Positions 1-7,180 of a stretch of 21,322 nucleotides of DNA are shown one piece after another (within the stretch, counting starts at the first letter, position 1; each line of letters opens with the position of its first letter). Under the pieces are notes generated by a model. It was not told where the DNA came from and ran no database searches. It worked only from the letters and a program-made list of their open reading frames with translations. Made by a program: the position numbers and the translations under genes. Location of the stretch: the IMG/VR virus record IMGVR_UViG_3300044950_001271, positions 1 to 21,322 of that record; one strand, 5' to 3'. This DNA comes from a virus.

Positions 1-58
1 TTATTGAGTGAATTATAGGTATTTTAAAAAATAAAACGAATAGAAGATTATAAAAATA

Positions 59-1051
59 TTAAATATAATCAGGAAATAATTCATTTATATTTTTATCTAC
101 TTTTTGAAAATCAGGGTAATCTGGTGAGCGAACACCCAAACAATCAGCCCATTCTTTTAAAACATCTACGTAACTACCCCAATACTCTAAAGTACCTGAA
201 TTACCGTAACCTTTATTATCTTCTAAAAATTTAACAATATCGGATTCAAAATTGGCTATTGGTATGACAAAGTGTTGAACTTCGGTATCTTTTTTATATC
301 TGTGAGGTCTTGATACCCATTCGCCATGACCTATAAAGTAAGTACTAAGTTCATTCCAAACTTCTTCCCAAACAGTATCTTCATACGCATTATTATATGA
401 TTGACTATGAATACTATACAATTCTCCGTGTAGTTCTGGTAATCCAGTGTCCCACAAATATTTTAATGTTTCTTCGTCTCTAATTATTTGAGTAACATTC
501 TCATAATTAATGATTGGATTTTCAGTTCCTTGGGATGTTGCAATGTCAGACAAAAGTTCGGTTTCTGGTTCAATTTCTTTACCCTCAAGATTAGATACAA
601 TGTATTCACCAAGAAGTTTTAAATTGTCTTCATTAAGCTCTTCAACAACATCTCTGTAAACATCATCGGTTGTGTTCCAATAAGGGTCCCAATCACTTTC
701 ACCGCTAAGAATACCTTCAATAGTACTTCGTGAGATATCATTTCTACCATCACAAAATAATTTACTTAACTCACCTCTATCATCAACATCCAAATAATAA
801 ACACCGTCTTTAAAAATAACATCATTCAATAGAGGTGGTACCCATTTGTTAAAGGCGGTTTTATCATTATGGTATAACCATAACAAATATTCATTTTGCC
901 ATTGGTCACCATCAGTGGCATTATTTGGGTCTATTTCACTCATTAAACCTCTTTTCTTTAATACACTGAAGAAAGTCTCATAGTCGTTAAAATATTTTTC
1001 AACATCTAAATCTCCATTATTAAATTTTTCTACTATATCATTAAAATCCAT
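59..1051 (-). CDS. Hypothetical acidic phage protein, 330 aa
   Basis: I do not recognise this protein. It is soluble-looking and acidic, rich in Asp, Glu, Asn and aromatic residues (Trp, Tyr), with no signal peptide or membrane segment. The longer reading frame opens at 1084, but I chose the ATG at 1051 because a TATTTAT box lies 4 bases upstream of it (1056-1062) and a transcription terminator for the gene before it occupies 1064-1090, so the extra 11 codons would lie inside the terminator. The start MDFNDIVEKF resembles MDFLKLIQEG of the divergent gene at 1964, a weak hint of a shared N-terminal element. It is transcribed leftward, downstream of the endonuclease and the small Cys/Gln-rich gene but probably from its own promoter. 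Function unknown. Confidence 0.8.
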   Translation of the reverse strand: MDFNDIVEKFNNGDLDVEKYFNDYETFFSVLKKRGLMSEIDPNNATDGDQWQNEYLLWLYHNDKTAFNKWVPPLLNDVIFKDGVYYLDVDDRGELSKLFCDGRNDISRSTIEGILSGESDWDPYWNTTDDVYRDVVEELNEDNLKLLGEYIVSNLEGKEIEPETELLSDIATSQGTENPIINYENVTQIIRDEETLKYLWDTGLPELHGELYSIHSQSYNNAYEDTVWEEVWNELSTYFIGHGEWVSRPHRYKKDTEVQHFVIPIANFESDIVKFLEDNKGYGNSGTLEYWGSYVDVLKEWADCLGVRSPDYPDFQKVDKNINELFPDYI

Positions 1052-1055
1052 ATGT

Positions 1056-1062
1056 ATAAATA
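1056..1062 (-). promoter_or_regulatory. TATTTAT box (candidate phage promoter)
   Basis: On the minus strand this reads TATTTAT and ends 4 bases before the ATG at 1051. The same heptamer precedes at least seven other start codons in this window. Its role as a -10-like promoter element is inferred from position and recurrence only. Confidence 0.45.
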
Positions 1063-1063
1063 C

Positions 1064-1090
1064 AAAAAAAGGGGCAATTTTCATTGTCCC
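1064..1090 (-). terminator. Intrinsic terminator after the MSCGC gene
   Basis: Read on the minus strand, GGGACAAT, a GAAA loop and ATTGCCCC form an 8 bp stem with one A/C mismatch, followed directly by a run of seven T. It lies between the stop at 1114 and the TATTTAT box at 1062, so it would end the transcript of the endonuclease and small gene. Confidence 0.7.
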
Positions 1091-1113
1091 TCTGTTAATT
1101 TATGTAAAATTCC

Positions 1114-1275
1114 TTAGTTAGAGGTTTTATTTACATTGTAGTACTTCTCAACAGTTTTCTTGATAGCTTGTTTAATGCTTTCAGTTTGTTGTTGTTTAAC
1201 AGCTTGTGCCTGTTGAACTTGAGCGGTTTGTTGCTCAGGTGTTTGATTTTGCTTATTTTTGCATCCACACGACAT
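1114..1275 (-). CDS. Small Cys/Gln-rich protein, 53 aa (MSCGC type)
   Basis: A short frame starting with an ATG at 1275 gives a protein that begins MSCGCKNKQ, continues as a Gln-rich stretch and ends in a basic, Lys-rich helix with two Tyr. The two N-terminal cysteines in CGC could bind a metal or form a disulfide; that is inference. The start is preceded by an A-rich stretch, as at other genes here, and the gene is followed by a good minus-strand terminator. It sits 15 bases downstream of the GIY-YIG gene in the same orientation and is probably co-transcribed with it. I recall similar short MSCGC-starting proteins in Bacteroidota phages, but cannot give a function. Confidence 0.65.
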   Translation of the reverse strand: MSCGCKNKQNQTPEQQTAQVQQAQAVKQQQTESIKQAIKKTVEKYYNVNKTSN

Positions 1276-1290
1276 AGTGATTCGTTTTTT

Positions 1291-1881
1291 TTAGTTTATT
1301 ATATTAAAATTATGTTTATAACAAGTTTTTCTTATTGTTTCTGTTTTACTTCCATTGTTAACTTTAATCCCCCTAAGCGAGTTTGATAATTTCATTCTCA
1401 CATTCCGAGATTTCCCTTTTGCAAATCCATTTTGAATTAAATAATTGGCGCCGTCAACTAATGTATTAAATGTGTGTTCTTTATTAGTTTGAATATTAGT
1501 TAGTGAATATGTATTAAAATTACCATTCTTGGTTAAATTATATTTAGACAATTTAACTTTAACTTCATTATTATATGTATTTCTTCTAAATTCATTTACG
1601 GTTGCCAAATTATAACCAAACTCGCTATTGTTAGATTTATATTTAAAAATATGATAATTTTCTTTAATTATTAAATCTTTATTATTACATTCTTCTAATA
1701 CTTCAAATATAAATGAATCCTCACCAAATTTATTGTAACTATGTTGGAGATGACAATTATCGTGAATCCCTTTTTTTAACATCCAAAAATGTTTTTGTTT
1801 TCGGCTAATAATATTAATAGAACTTCCGATATAAACTTTACCATCAATTAAATTTTCTATCTTGTAAATCCCTCCTACCAT
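1291..1881 (-). CDS. GIY-YIG homing-type endonuclease, 196 aa
   Basis: This is a GIY-YIG family nuclease, probably a free-standing homing or mobility endonuclease. The N-terminal domain shows GGIYKI (residues 3-8), KVYIGSS (15-21), a conserved Arg at residue 27, the family stretch HLQHSYNKFGEDSF (about 44-57) and the expected catalytic Glu near residue 74 in IIKENYH. The remaining 100 or so residues, rich in Lys, Asn and Ser, match the place where such enzymes carry their DNA-binding region; the KVKLSKYNLTKNG and GANYLIQNG segments look like small helical DNA-binding repeats. The frame extends upstream to a TTG at 1890, but the ATG at 1881 puts GIY at the normal distance from the N-terminus. 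A TATTTAT box lies 22 bases upstream. No split gene is visible nearby, so the homing target is unknown. Confidence 0.88.
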   Translation of the reverse strand: MVGGIYKIENLIDGKVYIGSSINIISRKQKHFWMLKKGIHDNCHLQHSYNKFGEDSFIFEVLEECNNKDLIIKENYHIFKYKSNNSEFGYNLATVNEFRRNTYNNEVKVKLSKYNLTKNGNFNTYSLTNIQTNKEHTFNTLVDGANYLIQNGFAKGKSRNVRMKLSNSLRGIKVNNGSKTETIRKTCYKHNFNIIN

Positions 1882-1903
1882 ATTAAACAATAACTTTATT
1901 ACT

Positions 1904-1910
1904 ATAAATA
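1904..1910 (-). promoter_or_regulatory. TATTTAT box upstream of the endonuclease gene
   Basis: The heptamer on the minus strand lies 22 bases before the ATG at 1881, inside a near-palindrome (ACTATTTATAGT). The 82 bases between the two divergent ATGs also contain the box for the rightward gene at 1943-1949. Confidence 0.4.
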
Positions 1911-1942
1911 GTGATTATGGTTTAATTATAATATAAAAATGA

Positions 1943-1949
1943 TATTTAT
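1943..1949 (+). promoter_or_regulatory. TATTTAT box upstream of the GTKWC gene
   Basis: TATTTAT ends 14 bases before the ATG at 1964. The following bases (TAAATAAAAGATTA) are almost the same as those between the box and the ATG of the gene at 7181, so the similarity extends beyond the heptamer. Confidence 0.5.
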
Positions 1950-1963
1950 TAAATAAAAGATTA

Positions 1964-3736
1964 ATGGATTTTTTAAAATTAATACAAGAAGGAAGAGTTG
2001 ATGACTTTAAATCCAAGTATGGAAAGAAATTTTCACCTGAAAATTTGAACAAAATTATTGAGAAAGTACCACAAAAATATTTTGAGTGGGTAGGCAAGGT
2101 ATCTGACAACATTAACTTTGATGAGAACTTTACCAAATTAGTAGATGCTCTTGAAAGGTTTGATAAGATTTCAACAAACCTACCAAAAACTGATATTACA
2201 CAATATCAAAATGCTGATGAATTAATAAACTCAATTGTGAACTATCATAATAGGGCTCGGAGAGATGTTAAAAAAGTTGAGGGTGGTAATGTTGTTTATG
2301 ATGATGGAAAGTTTTTTGTTGTTAATCCATTAACACATGACGCTTCGTGTTATTATGGTAAAGGTACCAAGTGGTGTACTGCGGCAGAATCTGATTACCA
2401 ATTCAAAAGATATAATGAAGATGGAAAGTTATTCTACATTTTAGATAGAACTAAAGCAACCAGTGACCCATTGTATAAAGTTGCGTTATTAAGAAAATTT
2501 GATGGGGGTACAATTTATTATGACGCGAAAGATGAGGCAATTAAAAATGGATGGATACTCAACACAAACAAAATTAATGAAATAATATCTTCAGTTGATT
2601 CTTATTTACAACAAGAATACGGAGAACAACTTAAAATATATTCTGATATTGCTTCTGCCAAAAAAGAAAAAGAAAGACTTGAAAGATTAAGAGAACAACA
2701 GAGAGTTCAAGGAATGAGGGAAGACGCTCAAGAGAGAAGAGAAGATGAGGAATGGGATTTGAATGGTGATTGTCCTGATGAAGGATTAGAGGCCCATGCA
2801 TTACTAAACTTTCTTGTTGAAAATTCAGATGTTAGTGTATTAACTAATGATGACAGGGCGGATATTCTAAGAATTAATAATGAGATAGAGGTACTTAAAA
2901 GAAGATATGATGATGATGAAAGAGAAGGAGAACCTGATGAAAATGTTGAAATATTAGATGAAATTGAAGCTCTTGAGGATGAATTAACAACTTATGATGG
3001 ACATATTGATGTGTACAACATTGTTCCTGTGGGACAACATTATGACTTAACTGAATTTGAAGTTATTGATGCTGATTTAGATGGTAGAAGATATGGGGTT
3101 GGTGATGATGATGATATGCAAAAAAGTTGTTATGACTACGTGGATAATTTAATTGATGATATTGGTTATACAGGATTTAACTCAGGATTTGCTCAAGGGT
3201 ATTTGGACACCGAAGCTATTGTTAAAGAAGCGGAAGATGTTTATGAAAATGATGTGAGAGATAGTCCTGAATCTTATTTTAGTGATGAGGATAGAATGTT
3301 ATCTGAAGACCAAGAAGAAAAAATTGAAATCTTGAATAATAAAATTGAAAAACTTGAAAACCATATTAATGACATGGAAAGTCATATGGATGGTGGTGAA
3401 GGAGATGAAAGTATTCAAGACAAGATTGATGAATTAAATGAACTTATTGAAGAATTTAAAGAAGAGATTGAAGAAATAGAAACCAATCCTGACGGAGACT
3501 TCCCTGAGGATATGATTGAAGATAAGATTAATGAGTTAGTTCGTGATGTTAATTATGACCCGGAAGAATTCATGCAAAATTATGGGTTAGATTGGGAGAA
3601 TTATATTGACAAAGATGATTTTATCCAAGGAGTGATAAATGCTGATGGGTATGGTGCAACTATAAGTAGTTATGATGGTAGTGCTGATGAGATTTATGTG
3701 AAAGATGAGTTATTTTATGTAATCAGAATTGATTAA
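1964..3736 (+). CDS. Large acidic GTKWC-motif phage protein, 590 aa
   Basis: Function unknown. The first 220 residues look like a folded domain whose clearest motif is YGKGTKWCTA (residues 131-140) followed by a YFxxY-like stretch and GKLFYILDR; I recall this GTKWC pattern from uncharacterised phage proteins. The start MDFLKLIQEGRVDDFKSKYG resembles the N-terminus of many phage structural or accessory proteins. From about residue 225 the chain becomes strongly charged: Lys/Glu/Arg helices (about 225-255), then Asp/Glu-rich stretches including a predicted coiled coil at about 430-485. This tail is dominated by acidic residues and GAT/GAA codons. It is the first gene of a long rightward unit and has its own TATTTAT box. 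The acidic tail might mimic nucleic acid or be a flexible linker; this is speculation. Confidence 0.85.
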   Translation: MDFLKLIQEGRVDDFKSKYGKKFSPENLNKIIEKVPQKYFEWVGKVSDNINFDENFTKLVDALERFDKISTNLPKTDITQYQNADELINSIVNYHNRARRDVKKVEGGNVVYDDGKFFVVNPLTHDASCYYGKGTKWCTAAESDYQFKRYNEDGKLFYILDRTKATSDPLYKVALLRKFDGGTIYYDAKDEAIKNGWILNTNKINEIISSVDSYLQQEYGEQLKIYSDIASAKKEKERLERLREQQRVQGMREDAQERREDEEWDLNGDCPDEGLEAHALLNFLVENSDVSVLTNDDRADILRINNEIEVLKRRYDDDEREGEPDENVEILDEIEALEDELTTYDGHIDVYNIVPVGQHYDLTEFEVIDADLDGRRYGVGDDDDMQKSCYDYVDNLIDDIGYTGFNSGFAQGYLDTEAIVKEAEDVYENDVRDSPESYFSDEDRMLSEDQEEKIEILNNKIEKLENHINDMESHMDGGEGDESIQDKIDELNELIEEFKEEIEEIETNPDGDFPEDMIEDKINELVRDVNYDPEEFMQNYGLDWENYIDKDDFIQGVINADGYGATISSYDGSADEIYVKDELFYVIRID

Positions 3737-3762
3737 TTTATCATTAATTGTATTATTGAAAA

Positions 3763-4542
3763 ATGGGAAGAAAGAAAAAAATATCATTTAAGTTAAATCC
3801 TGAGTGGATGTTCAAAGAGCCTATTGATTTTGAATATAACAAATATACTTTATTAGATTACTTACAAAAATGTGAAAAAGGATTTGATAAGTTGGAAATA
3901 TATCCTGACTTTGTTGAATTGTCGCTACATTTGGCGAACTTACAATCTATTGTTAAAGAAAATACATTATTACTGACTAATAAAAAATTTGAGTCGTGTG
4001 ATGATGAAATCCTTGTTAAAGAACTTATTTCAAAAAAACCAAGACAATTATCAAATGATGAAGAAAGTGAGTTAGATAAGACTCTTACATTTTCAGGTGG
4101 AAAATTATTTGATGCGTTTAATATTGCAAAATCAATATGGAATTTAGCCTATGATAGTACAGACATTTTTCTTAAAAAAAACAAAAAAGGATTAATCTCT
4201 GGTATGGGTTATATGTTTTATTTTGATAAAGAAAATGAAAAATTAATGGTTTGGGAATATGAAATAAAAAAACCAAAAGGGGATACTCATAATAATAAAA
4301 CTTATATTAATTTAATTTACGATAATACTTTGAATGGGATGACACTAACTAGTGTTATCAATACTTTCACAAAATGGAATCATACAGATTCTTATAAAGA
4401 CCTTCCAATATTTGAGATGAAATGTTCTCAAAAACTACCAATGGAACAAACCATGATTCCAATCATGAAAAGAAAACTAATGGCATACATTTTTCAAATT
4501 GTTAACCTTGAAAAGATGAATTCCTTTGACTCTGAAAAATAA
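3763..4542 (+). CDS. Hypothetical protein, 259 aa
   Basis: I do not recognise this protein. It starts with a basic tail (MGRKKKISFK), then appears globular with no membrane segment. Conserved-looking stretches include LHLANLQSIVKEN (about 56-68), FSGGKLFDAFNIAKSIWNLAYD (about 110-131) and a beta-rich section around MGYMFYFDKENEKLMVWEYE. It follows the preceding gene after 26 AT-rich bases with no recognisable terminator or promoter, so it is likely co-transcribed. The ATG sits after GAAAA, the usual A-rich context in this genome. Confidence 0.8.
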   Translation: MGRKKKISFKLNPEWMFKEPIDFEYNKYTLLDYLQKCEKGFDKLEIYPDFVELSLHLANLQSIVKENTLLLTNKKFESCDDEILVKELISKKPRQLSNDEESELDKTLTFSGGKLFDAFNIAKSIWNLAYDSTDIFLKKNKKGLISGMGYMFYFDKENEKLMVWEYEIKKPKGDTHNNKTYINLIYDNTLNGMTLTSVINTFTKWNHTDSYKDLPIFEMKCSQKLPMEQTMIPIMKRKLMAYIFQIVNLEKMNSFDSEK

Positions 4543-4559
4543 GTTTCTTATAATTACTT

Positions 4560-4775
4560 ATGGGATTTAATAAACGATGGGTTACTCTTGAAGGAAGTAT
4601 TAATGCTTTAAACAATGGTAGGCTAAAACAATATTATGGTAAGAGTGATGCTTTAATCTTTGAAGATAAGATGGGTGATTTTATTCATAAGTTATATTGT
4701 AAAGGTAAGTCAGATAAAGAAATTCTTATAATTATTAACAATAAAAAACACGGAGGAAACAATGAAGTGCATTAA
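4560..4775 (+). CDS. Small hypothetical protein, 71 aa
   Basis: An unrecognised small protein, basic overall, beginning MGFNKRWVTLEGSINALNNG. The pattern of an N-terminal helix and a later FIHKLYCKGKSDKEILIIIN stretch would suit a small helical protein. Its 3' end overlaps the next gene by 14 bases, in a different frame, and carries that gene's Shine-Dalgarno sequence. Confidence 0.65.
   Translation: MGFNKRWVTLEGSINALNNGRLKQYYGKSDALIFEDKMGDFIHKLYCKGKSDKEILIIINNKKHGGNNEVH
4752..4756 (+). promoter_or_regulatory. Shine-Dalgarno site GGAGG
   Basis: GGAGG lies 5 bases before the ATG at 4762. This is unusual here, because most genes in the window start after A-rich sequence without an SD. It supports the 4762 start even though the gene overlaps its upstream neighbour. 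Confidence 0.6.
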
Positions 4776-4989
4776 ATTAATTAGACAAACAAAAGGTAGA
4801 GAATTAGGGGAAGTTATGAGAACTACCGACTATGACGCTGGAATTAGAGTAAAAGGTGGTAACTGGGCTTACACACCAAAATCAGATTGGAAAGAATACA
4901 GAGGTAAAGTTAAAAAGACCGACCAAGTAACCGACCAAGTAACCGACCAAGTACCGACTAAGAGAGGAAAACGAAGTGATAACCAATAA
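4762..4989 (+). CDS. Small protein with TDQV repeats, 75 aa
   Basis: Unknown function. The first 50 residues look like a compact beta-rich domain (KCIKLIRQTKG, GIRVKGGNWAYTPKSDWKEY). The C-terminal 25 residues are a low-complexity basic/polar tail in which TDQV occurs three times in a row, encoded by three exact 12-base repeats. The tail ends in TKRGKRSDNQ, strongly basic, so it may contact nucleic acid or be disordered. A GGAGG Shine-Dalgarno precedes the start. It belongs to the run of small genes leading to the nucleotide-enzyme cluster. Confidence 0.7.
   Translation: MKCIKLIRQTKGRELGEVMRTTDYDAGIRVKGGNWAYTPKSDWKEYRGKVKKTDQVTDQVTDQVPTKRGKRSDNQ
4918..4953 (+). repeat. Three tandem 12-base repeats (ACCGACCAAGTA)
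   Basis: Three perfect head-to-tail copies inside the gene at 4762 encode TDQV three times. A partial copy (CCGACTAAG) follows. Such in-frame repeats can change in number by slippage, which would change the tail length without a frameshift. Confidence 0.9.
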
Positions 4990-4994
4990 TCATT

Positions 4995-5216
4995 ATGTGT
5001 ATATCTAAGAAAACATATTATATTGGTAGTGGTTGTAGTCAAACTGTGATTAGAGTATTTGATTATTCTATTTTATTTAGTACTTCACCATCAGGATGGT
5101 CTATTAGATTTAATAATGGGTTTGGAATTAATGTGACCACAAAACCATTGTTTTCTGTTAGAAATGGCCATAAAAAGTCTCTTAAATTGGGGAAATATTA
5201 CATAGTGAAATTATGA
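4995..5216 (+). CDS. Small hypothetical protein, 73 aa
   Basis: An unrecognised protein, beta-rich by composition (alternating hydrophobic residues with Gly, Ser and Thr) and ending in a basic strand. No membrane segment is evident. It starts 5 bases after the preceding stop and its TGA overlaps the ATG of the DUF3310 gene by four bases, a usual sign of translational coupling. It is weakly supported by itself but the tight packing on both sides argues that it is real. Confidence 0.6.
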   Translation: MCISKKTYYIGSGCSQTVIRVFDYSILFSTSPSGWSIRFNNGFGINVTTKPLFSVRNGHKKSLKLGKYYIVKL

Positions 5217-5443
5217 GTAAAAATAAAGAAATGGTTAACCACCCAGAACATTACGGTGGTCAGGATAATCCATATGAAGTTGTAAAAGTTTGCGAGGCTT
5301 GGGGGCTTGATAAAGATGCTTACATCTTCAATGTTGTTAAGTATGTTGCGAGAGCGGGTAAAAAAGACTCGGATAAAGAACTCCAAGATTTAAAGAAAGC
5401 TTTATGGTATTTGGAGAGAAAAATTAAAAACTTAGAAAAATGA
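5213..5443 (+). CDS. DUF3310 protein, 76 aa
   Basis: The sequence fits the DUF3310 family, small phage proteins of unsettled function that Pfam once labelled as nucleotide-kinase related. Matching features are VNHPEHYGG at residues 8-16, EVVKVCEAWGL at about 22-32, and the family signature FNVVKYVARAGKK (39-51) followed by ELQDLKKALWYLERKI. It is about the usual length of the core domain. Start and stop both overlap neighbours (ATGA at each end), placing it in one translational chain with the APS-kinase-like gene. The neighbourhood suggests a role in nucleotide metabolism, but no activity can be read from the sequence. Confidence 0.88.
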   Translation: MSKNKEMVNHPEHYGGQDNPYEVVKVCEAWGLDKDAYIFNVVKYVARAGKKDSDKELQDLKKALWYLERKIKNLEK

Positions 5444-5871
5444 TTTATTGGTTAACAGGACAACCTGGTGCAGGTAAGACAACATTGGCAAAATCAATTA
5501 TGGAGTTAAGGTACTTCAATAATTGGTACCATATTGATGGTGATGATATTAGAGAATTATTTGATAATAAAGATTATTCAAAAGAAGGACGAATGAAGAA
5601 TATACAATTAGCTCAACATTTGGCTCAATATCTTCACTCCAAAGGACAAAATGTTTTAGTATCATTAGTGTCTCCTTACAAAGGACAAAGAGATGCATTC
5701 AAAGAGAAACTTGAAAATGCAATAAAAGAAGTTTATGTTTATACTTCAGAGGTAAGAGGTAGGGAACAATTCTTTGTTCAAGACTATGAACCACCAACAG
5801 AAAATTACATTGACATGTGCACCGACAACATCACTGTTGCCGAATGTGTTGAAAAAATATTTAAAAAATAA
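5440..5871 (+). CDS. APS-kinase-like P-loop kinase, 143 aa
   Basis: This resembles adenylylsulfate kinase (CysC), which phosphorylates APS to PAPS. It has a Walker A motif GQPGAGKT at residues 7-14, HIDGDDIREL (31-40), which matches the DGDxxR motif of APS kinases, a helix with RMKNIQLAQHLAQ, and LVSPYKGQRD (76-85), which matches the SPYxxxR signature. It is shorter than cellular CysC (around 200 residues): the C-terminal part is reduced. The substrate might be APS or another small nucleotide or alcohol; phage members of this family are not safely assigned. It is translationally coupled to DUF3310 upstream, and a nucleotidyltransferase starts one base after its stop codon. Confidence 0.8.
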   Translation: MIYWLTGQPGAGKTTLAKSIMELRYFNNWYHIDGDDIRELFDNKDYSKEGRMKNIQLAQHLAQYLHSKGQNVLVSLVSPYKGQRDAFKEKLENAIKEVYVYTSEVRGREQFFVQDYEPPTENYIDMCTDNITVAECVEKIFKK

Positions 5872-5872
5872 T

Positions 5873-6274
5873 ATGGAAAAGATACACATAGAAGGAGACC
5901 CAAAATTAAAAAATAACCCTGGTAAACAATTCTCAATGTTTATTGGAAGATGGCAACCATGGCACGATGGGCACAGATGGTTGATAGACCAAAGACTTGA
6001 ACAAGGTAAGAATGTTTTAATCTGTGTTAGAGACATAGAACCTAACGAACAGAACCCATTCACAGCACAAGAAGTTTATGAAAATATCCTTATCAAGTTA
6101 TATGATTTAATTATTGAGGGAAGAGTTAAGGTTATGGTAATCCCTGATGTTGAATCGGTAAATTTTGGAAGAGGAGTTGGTTACGATATAATAGAGCATT
6201 TACCACCTCAAGAAGTGAGTGATATCTCAGCCACCAAAATAAGAGAACAATTAAAACAAGAAGGTAAATTATAA
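5873..6274 (+). CDS. HxGH nucleotidyltransferase-like protein, 133 aa
   Basis: A member of the cytidylyltransferase/NMNAT-like superfamily, which transfers a nucleotide monophosphate from CTP or ATP to a phosphorylated substrate. The first strand and loop read FIGRWQPWHDGHRWLI (23-38) with HDGH at 31-34, the signature for nucleotide binding, and ISATKIREQL at 118-127 corresponds to the ISSTKIR motif near the end of the fold. The frame is open upstream to 5774, inside the kinase gene, but the ATG at 5873, one base after the kinase stop codon, is in the right place for this fold. Its stop overlaps the methyltransferase start (TAATG). Being next to a sulfate-activating-type kinase suggests a two-step nucleotide pathway; the acceptor is unknown. 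Confidence 0.82.
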   Translation: MEKIHIEGDPKLKNNPGKQFSMFIGRWQPWHDGHRWLIDQRLEQGKNVLICVRDIEPNEQNPFTAQEVYENILIKLYDLIIEGRVKVMVIPDVESVNFGRGVGYDIIEHLPPQEVSDISATKIREQLKQEGKL

Positions 6275-7122
6275 TGTTAGAAACAAAAAGAATTATTCAA
6301 GGAGATTGTATTGTTGAGATGGCTAAACTTCCTGAGTCAACTATTGATTTAATTGTAACCTCTCCACCATATAATGTTGGTATTGATTATGATAGTCATG
6401 ACGATAGAATGATGATGGATGAGTATTGGGAATTTACAGAACAATGGTTGACACAGGCATATCGGTTAATAAAAGATGATGGTAGAGTTGCAATAAACAT
6501 ACCTTATGAAGTAAATGTACAAGATAGAGGTGGTAGAGTATTATTTATGTCTGAATTTTGGGCGGTGATGAAGAAAGTTGGATTTAAATTCTATGGGCTT
6601 GTAGACCTTGATGAGAACTCACCACACAGAAGTAAAACCACAGCTTGGGGTTCATGGATGTCACCAAGTAGTCCATACATTTATAATCCAAAAGAGTGTG
6701 TAGTATTGGCCTATAAGAAAGACCGTATTAAAAAGGTTAAGGGTGAATCACAATGGAAAGGAGAATTGGTTGATTTAGAACAAGAGGATGGTACTATTAA
6801 ACAAAAGATGATGTATCAAGATGAGGATAAGAAAGAGTTTATGAGTTTAGTATATGGACAATGGGAATATTTTGCAGATACTAAACAACAAACCAAAGCG
6901 ACATTCTCAATGGATATACCATTAAAGGCAATCAAAATATTAACATATAGGAATGATATTGTTTTGGACCCATTCACAGGTAGTGGTACTAGTTTAGTTG
7001 CTGCTGAAGTAAGTGGAAGACGATGGATAGGGATTGAATTAAGTGAGAATTATACCAAAGTGGCCACTGATAGAGTTCAACACTTTATAGATAAAAACAA
7101 ACAAATAGAATTAGATTTATAA
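6274..7122 (+). CDS. Beta-class DNA methyltransferase (N4-C or N6-A), 282 aa
   Basis: A DNA amino-methyltransferase. The catalytic motif IV is TSPPYN at residues 29-34 and the AdoMet-binding motif I is DPFTGSGTS at about 232-240, followed by WIGIE at 251-255. The order IV then I defines the beta class. SPPY is most often seen in N4-cytosine enzymes but also occurs in some N6-adenine enzymes, so the base is uncertain. No restriction endonuclease lies beside it, so it is an orphan phage methyltransferase, probably for protecting phage DNA against host restriction. The target-recognition region would be roughly residues 90-200. It is the last gene of its unit and is followed by a strong terminator at 7124-7148. 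Confidence 0.9.
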   Translation: MLETKRIIQGDCIVEMAKLPESTIDLIVTSPPYNVGIDYDSHDDRMMMDEYWEFTEQWLTQAYRLIKDDGRVAINIPYEVNVQDRGGRVLFMSEFWAVMKKVGFKFYGLVDLDENSPHRSKTTAWGSWMSPSSPYIYNPKECVVLAYKKDRIKKVKGESQWKGELVDLEQEDGTIKQKMMYQDEDKKEFMSLVYGQWEYFADTKQQTKATFSMDIPLKAIKILTYRNDIVLDPFTGSGTSLVAAEVSGRRWIGIELSENYTKVATDRVQHFIDKNKQIELDL

Positions 7123-7123
7123 T

Positions 7124-7148
7124 AAAAGGGTCATTGACCCTTTTTTTT
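7124..7148 (+). terminator. Strong intrinsic terminator
   Basis: AAAAGGGTC, loop ATT and GACCCTTTT make a perfect 9 bp stem, ending in a run of eleven T counted from the stem (7141 onward is eight T). It closes the 1964-7122 gene run. Confidence 0.88.
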
Positions 7149-7159
7149 GTTTCTACGAA

Positions 7160-7166
7160 TATTTAT
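7160..7166 (+). promoter_or_regulatory. TATTTAT box upstream of the 7181 gene
   Basis: The box ends 14 bases before the ATG at 7181, directly after the terminator at 7124-7148, where a new promoter is expected. The flanking sequence matches that of the box at 1943-1949 for about 20 bases with one or two changes. Confidence 0.5.
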
Positions 7167-7180
7167 TAATAAAAGATTAA

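Noticed and set aside
1-58. Possible gene end at the left edge
   Set aside because: The 58 bases are AT-rich and show no frame or motif that can be supported.
1168-1386. Plus-strand open frame of 72 codons
   Set aside because: It is antisense to the 53-residue gene and the end of the endonuclease gene; its hydrophobic composition is typical of a shadow frame.
4918-4953. CRISPR-like repeats
   Set aside because: The repeats are only 12 bases long, without spacers, and encode a repeated peptide in frame.
5774-5872. Longer N-terminus for the nucleotidyltransferase
   Set aside because: The extension lies in the kinase gene; the fold starts properly from the ATG at 5873.
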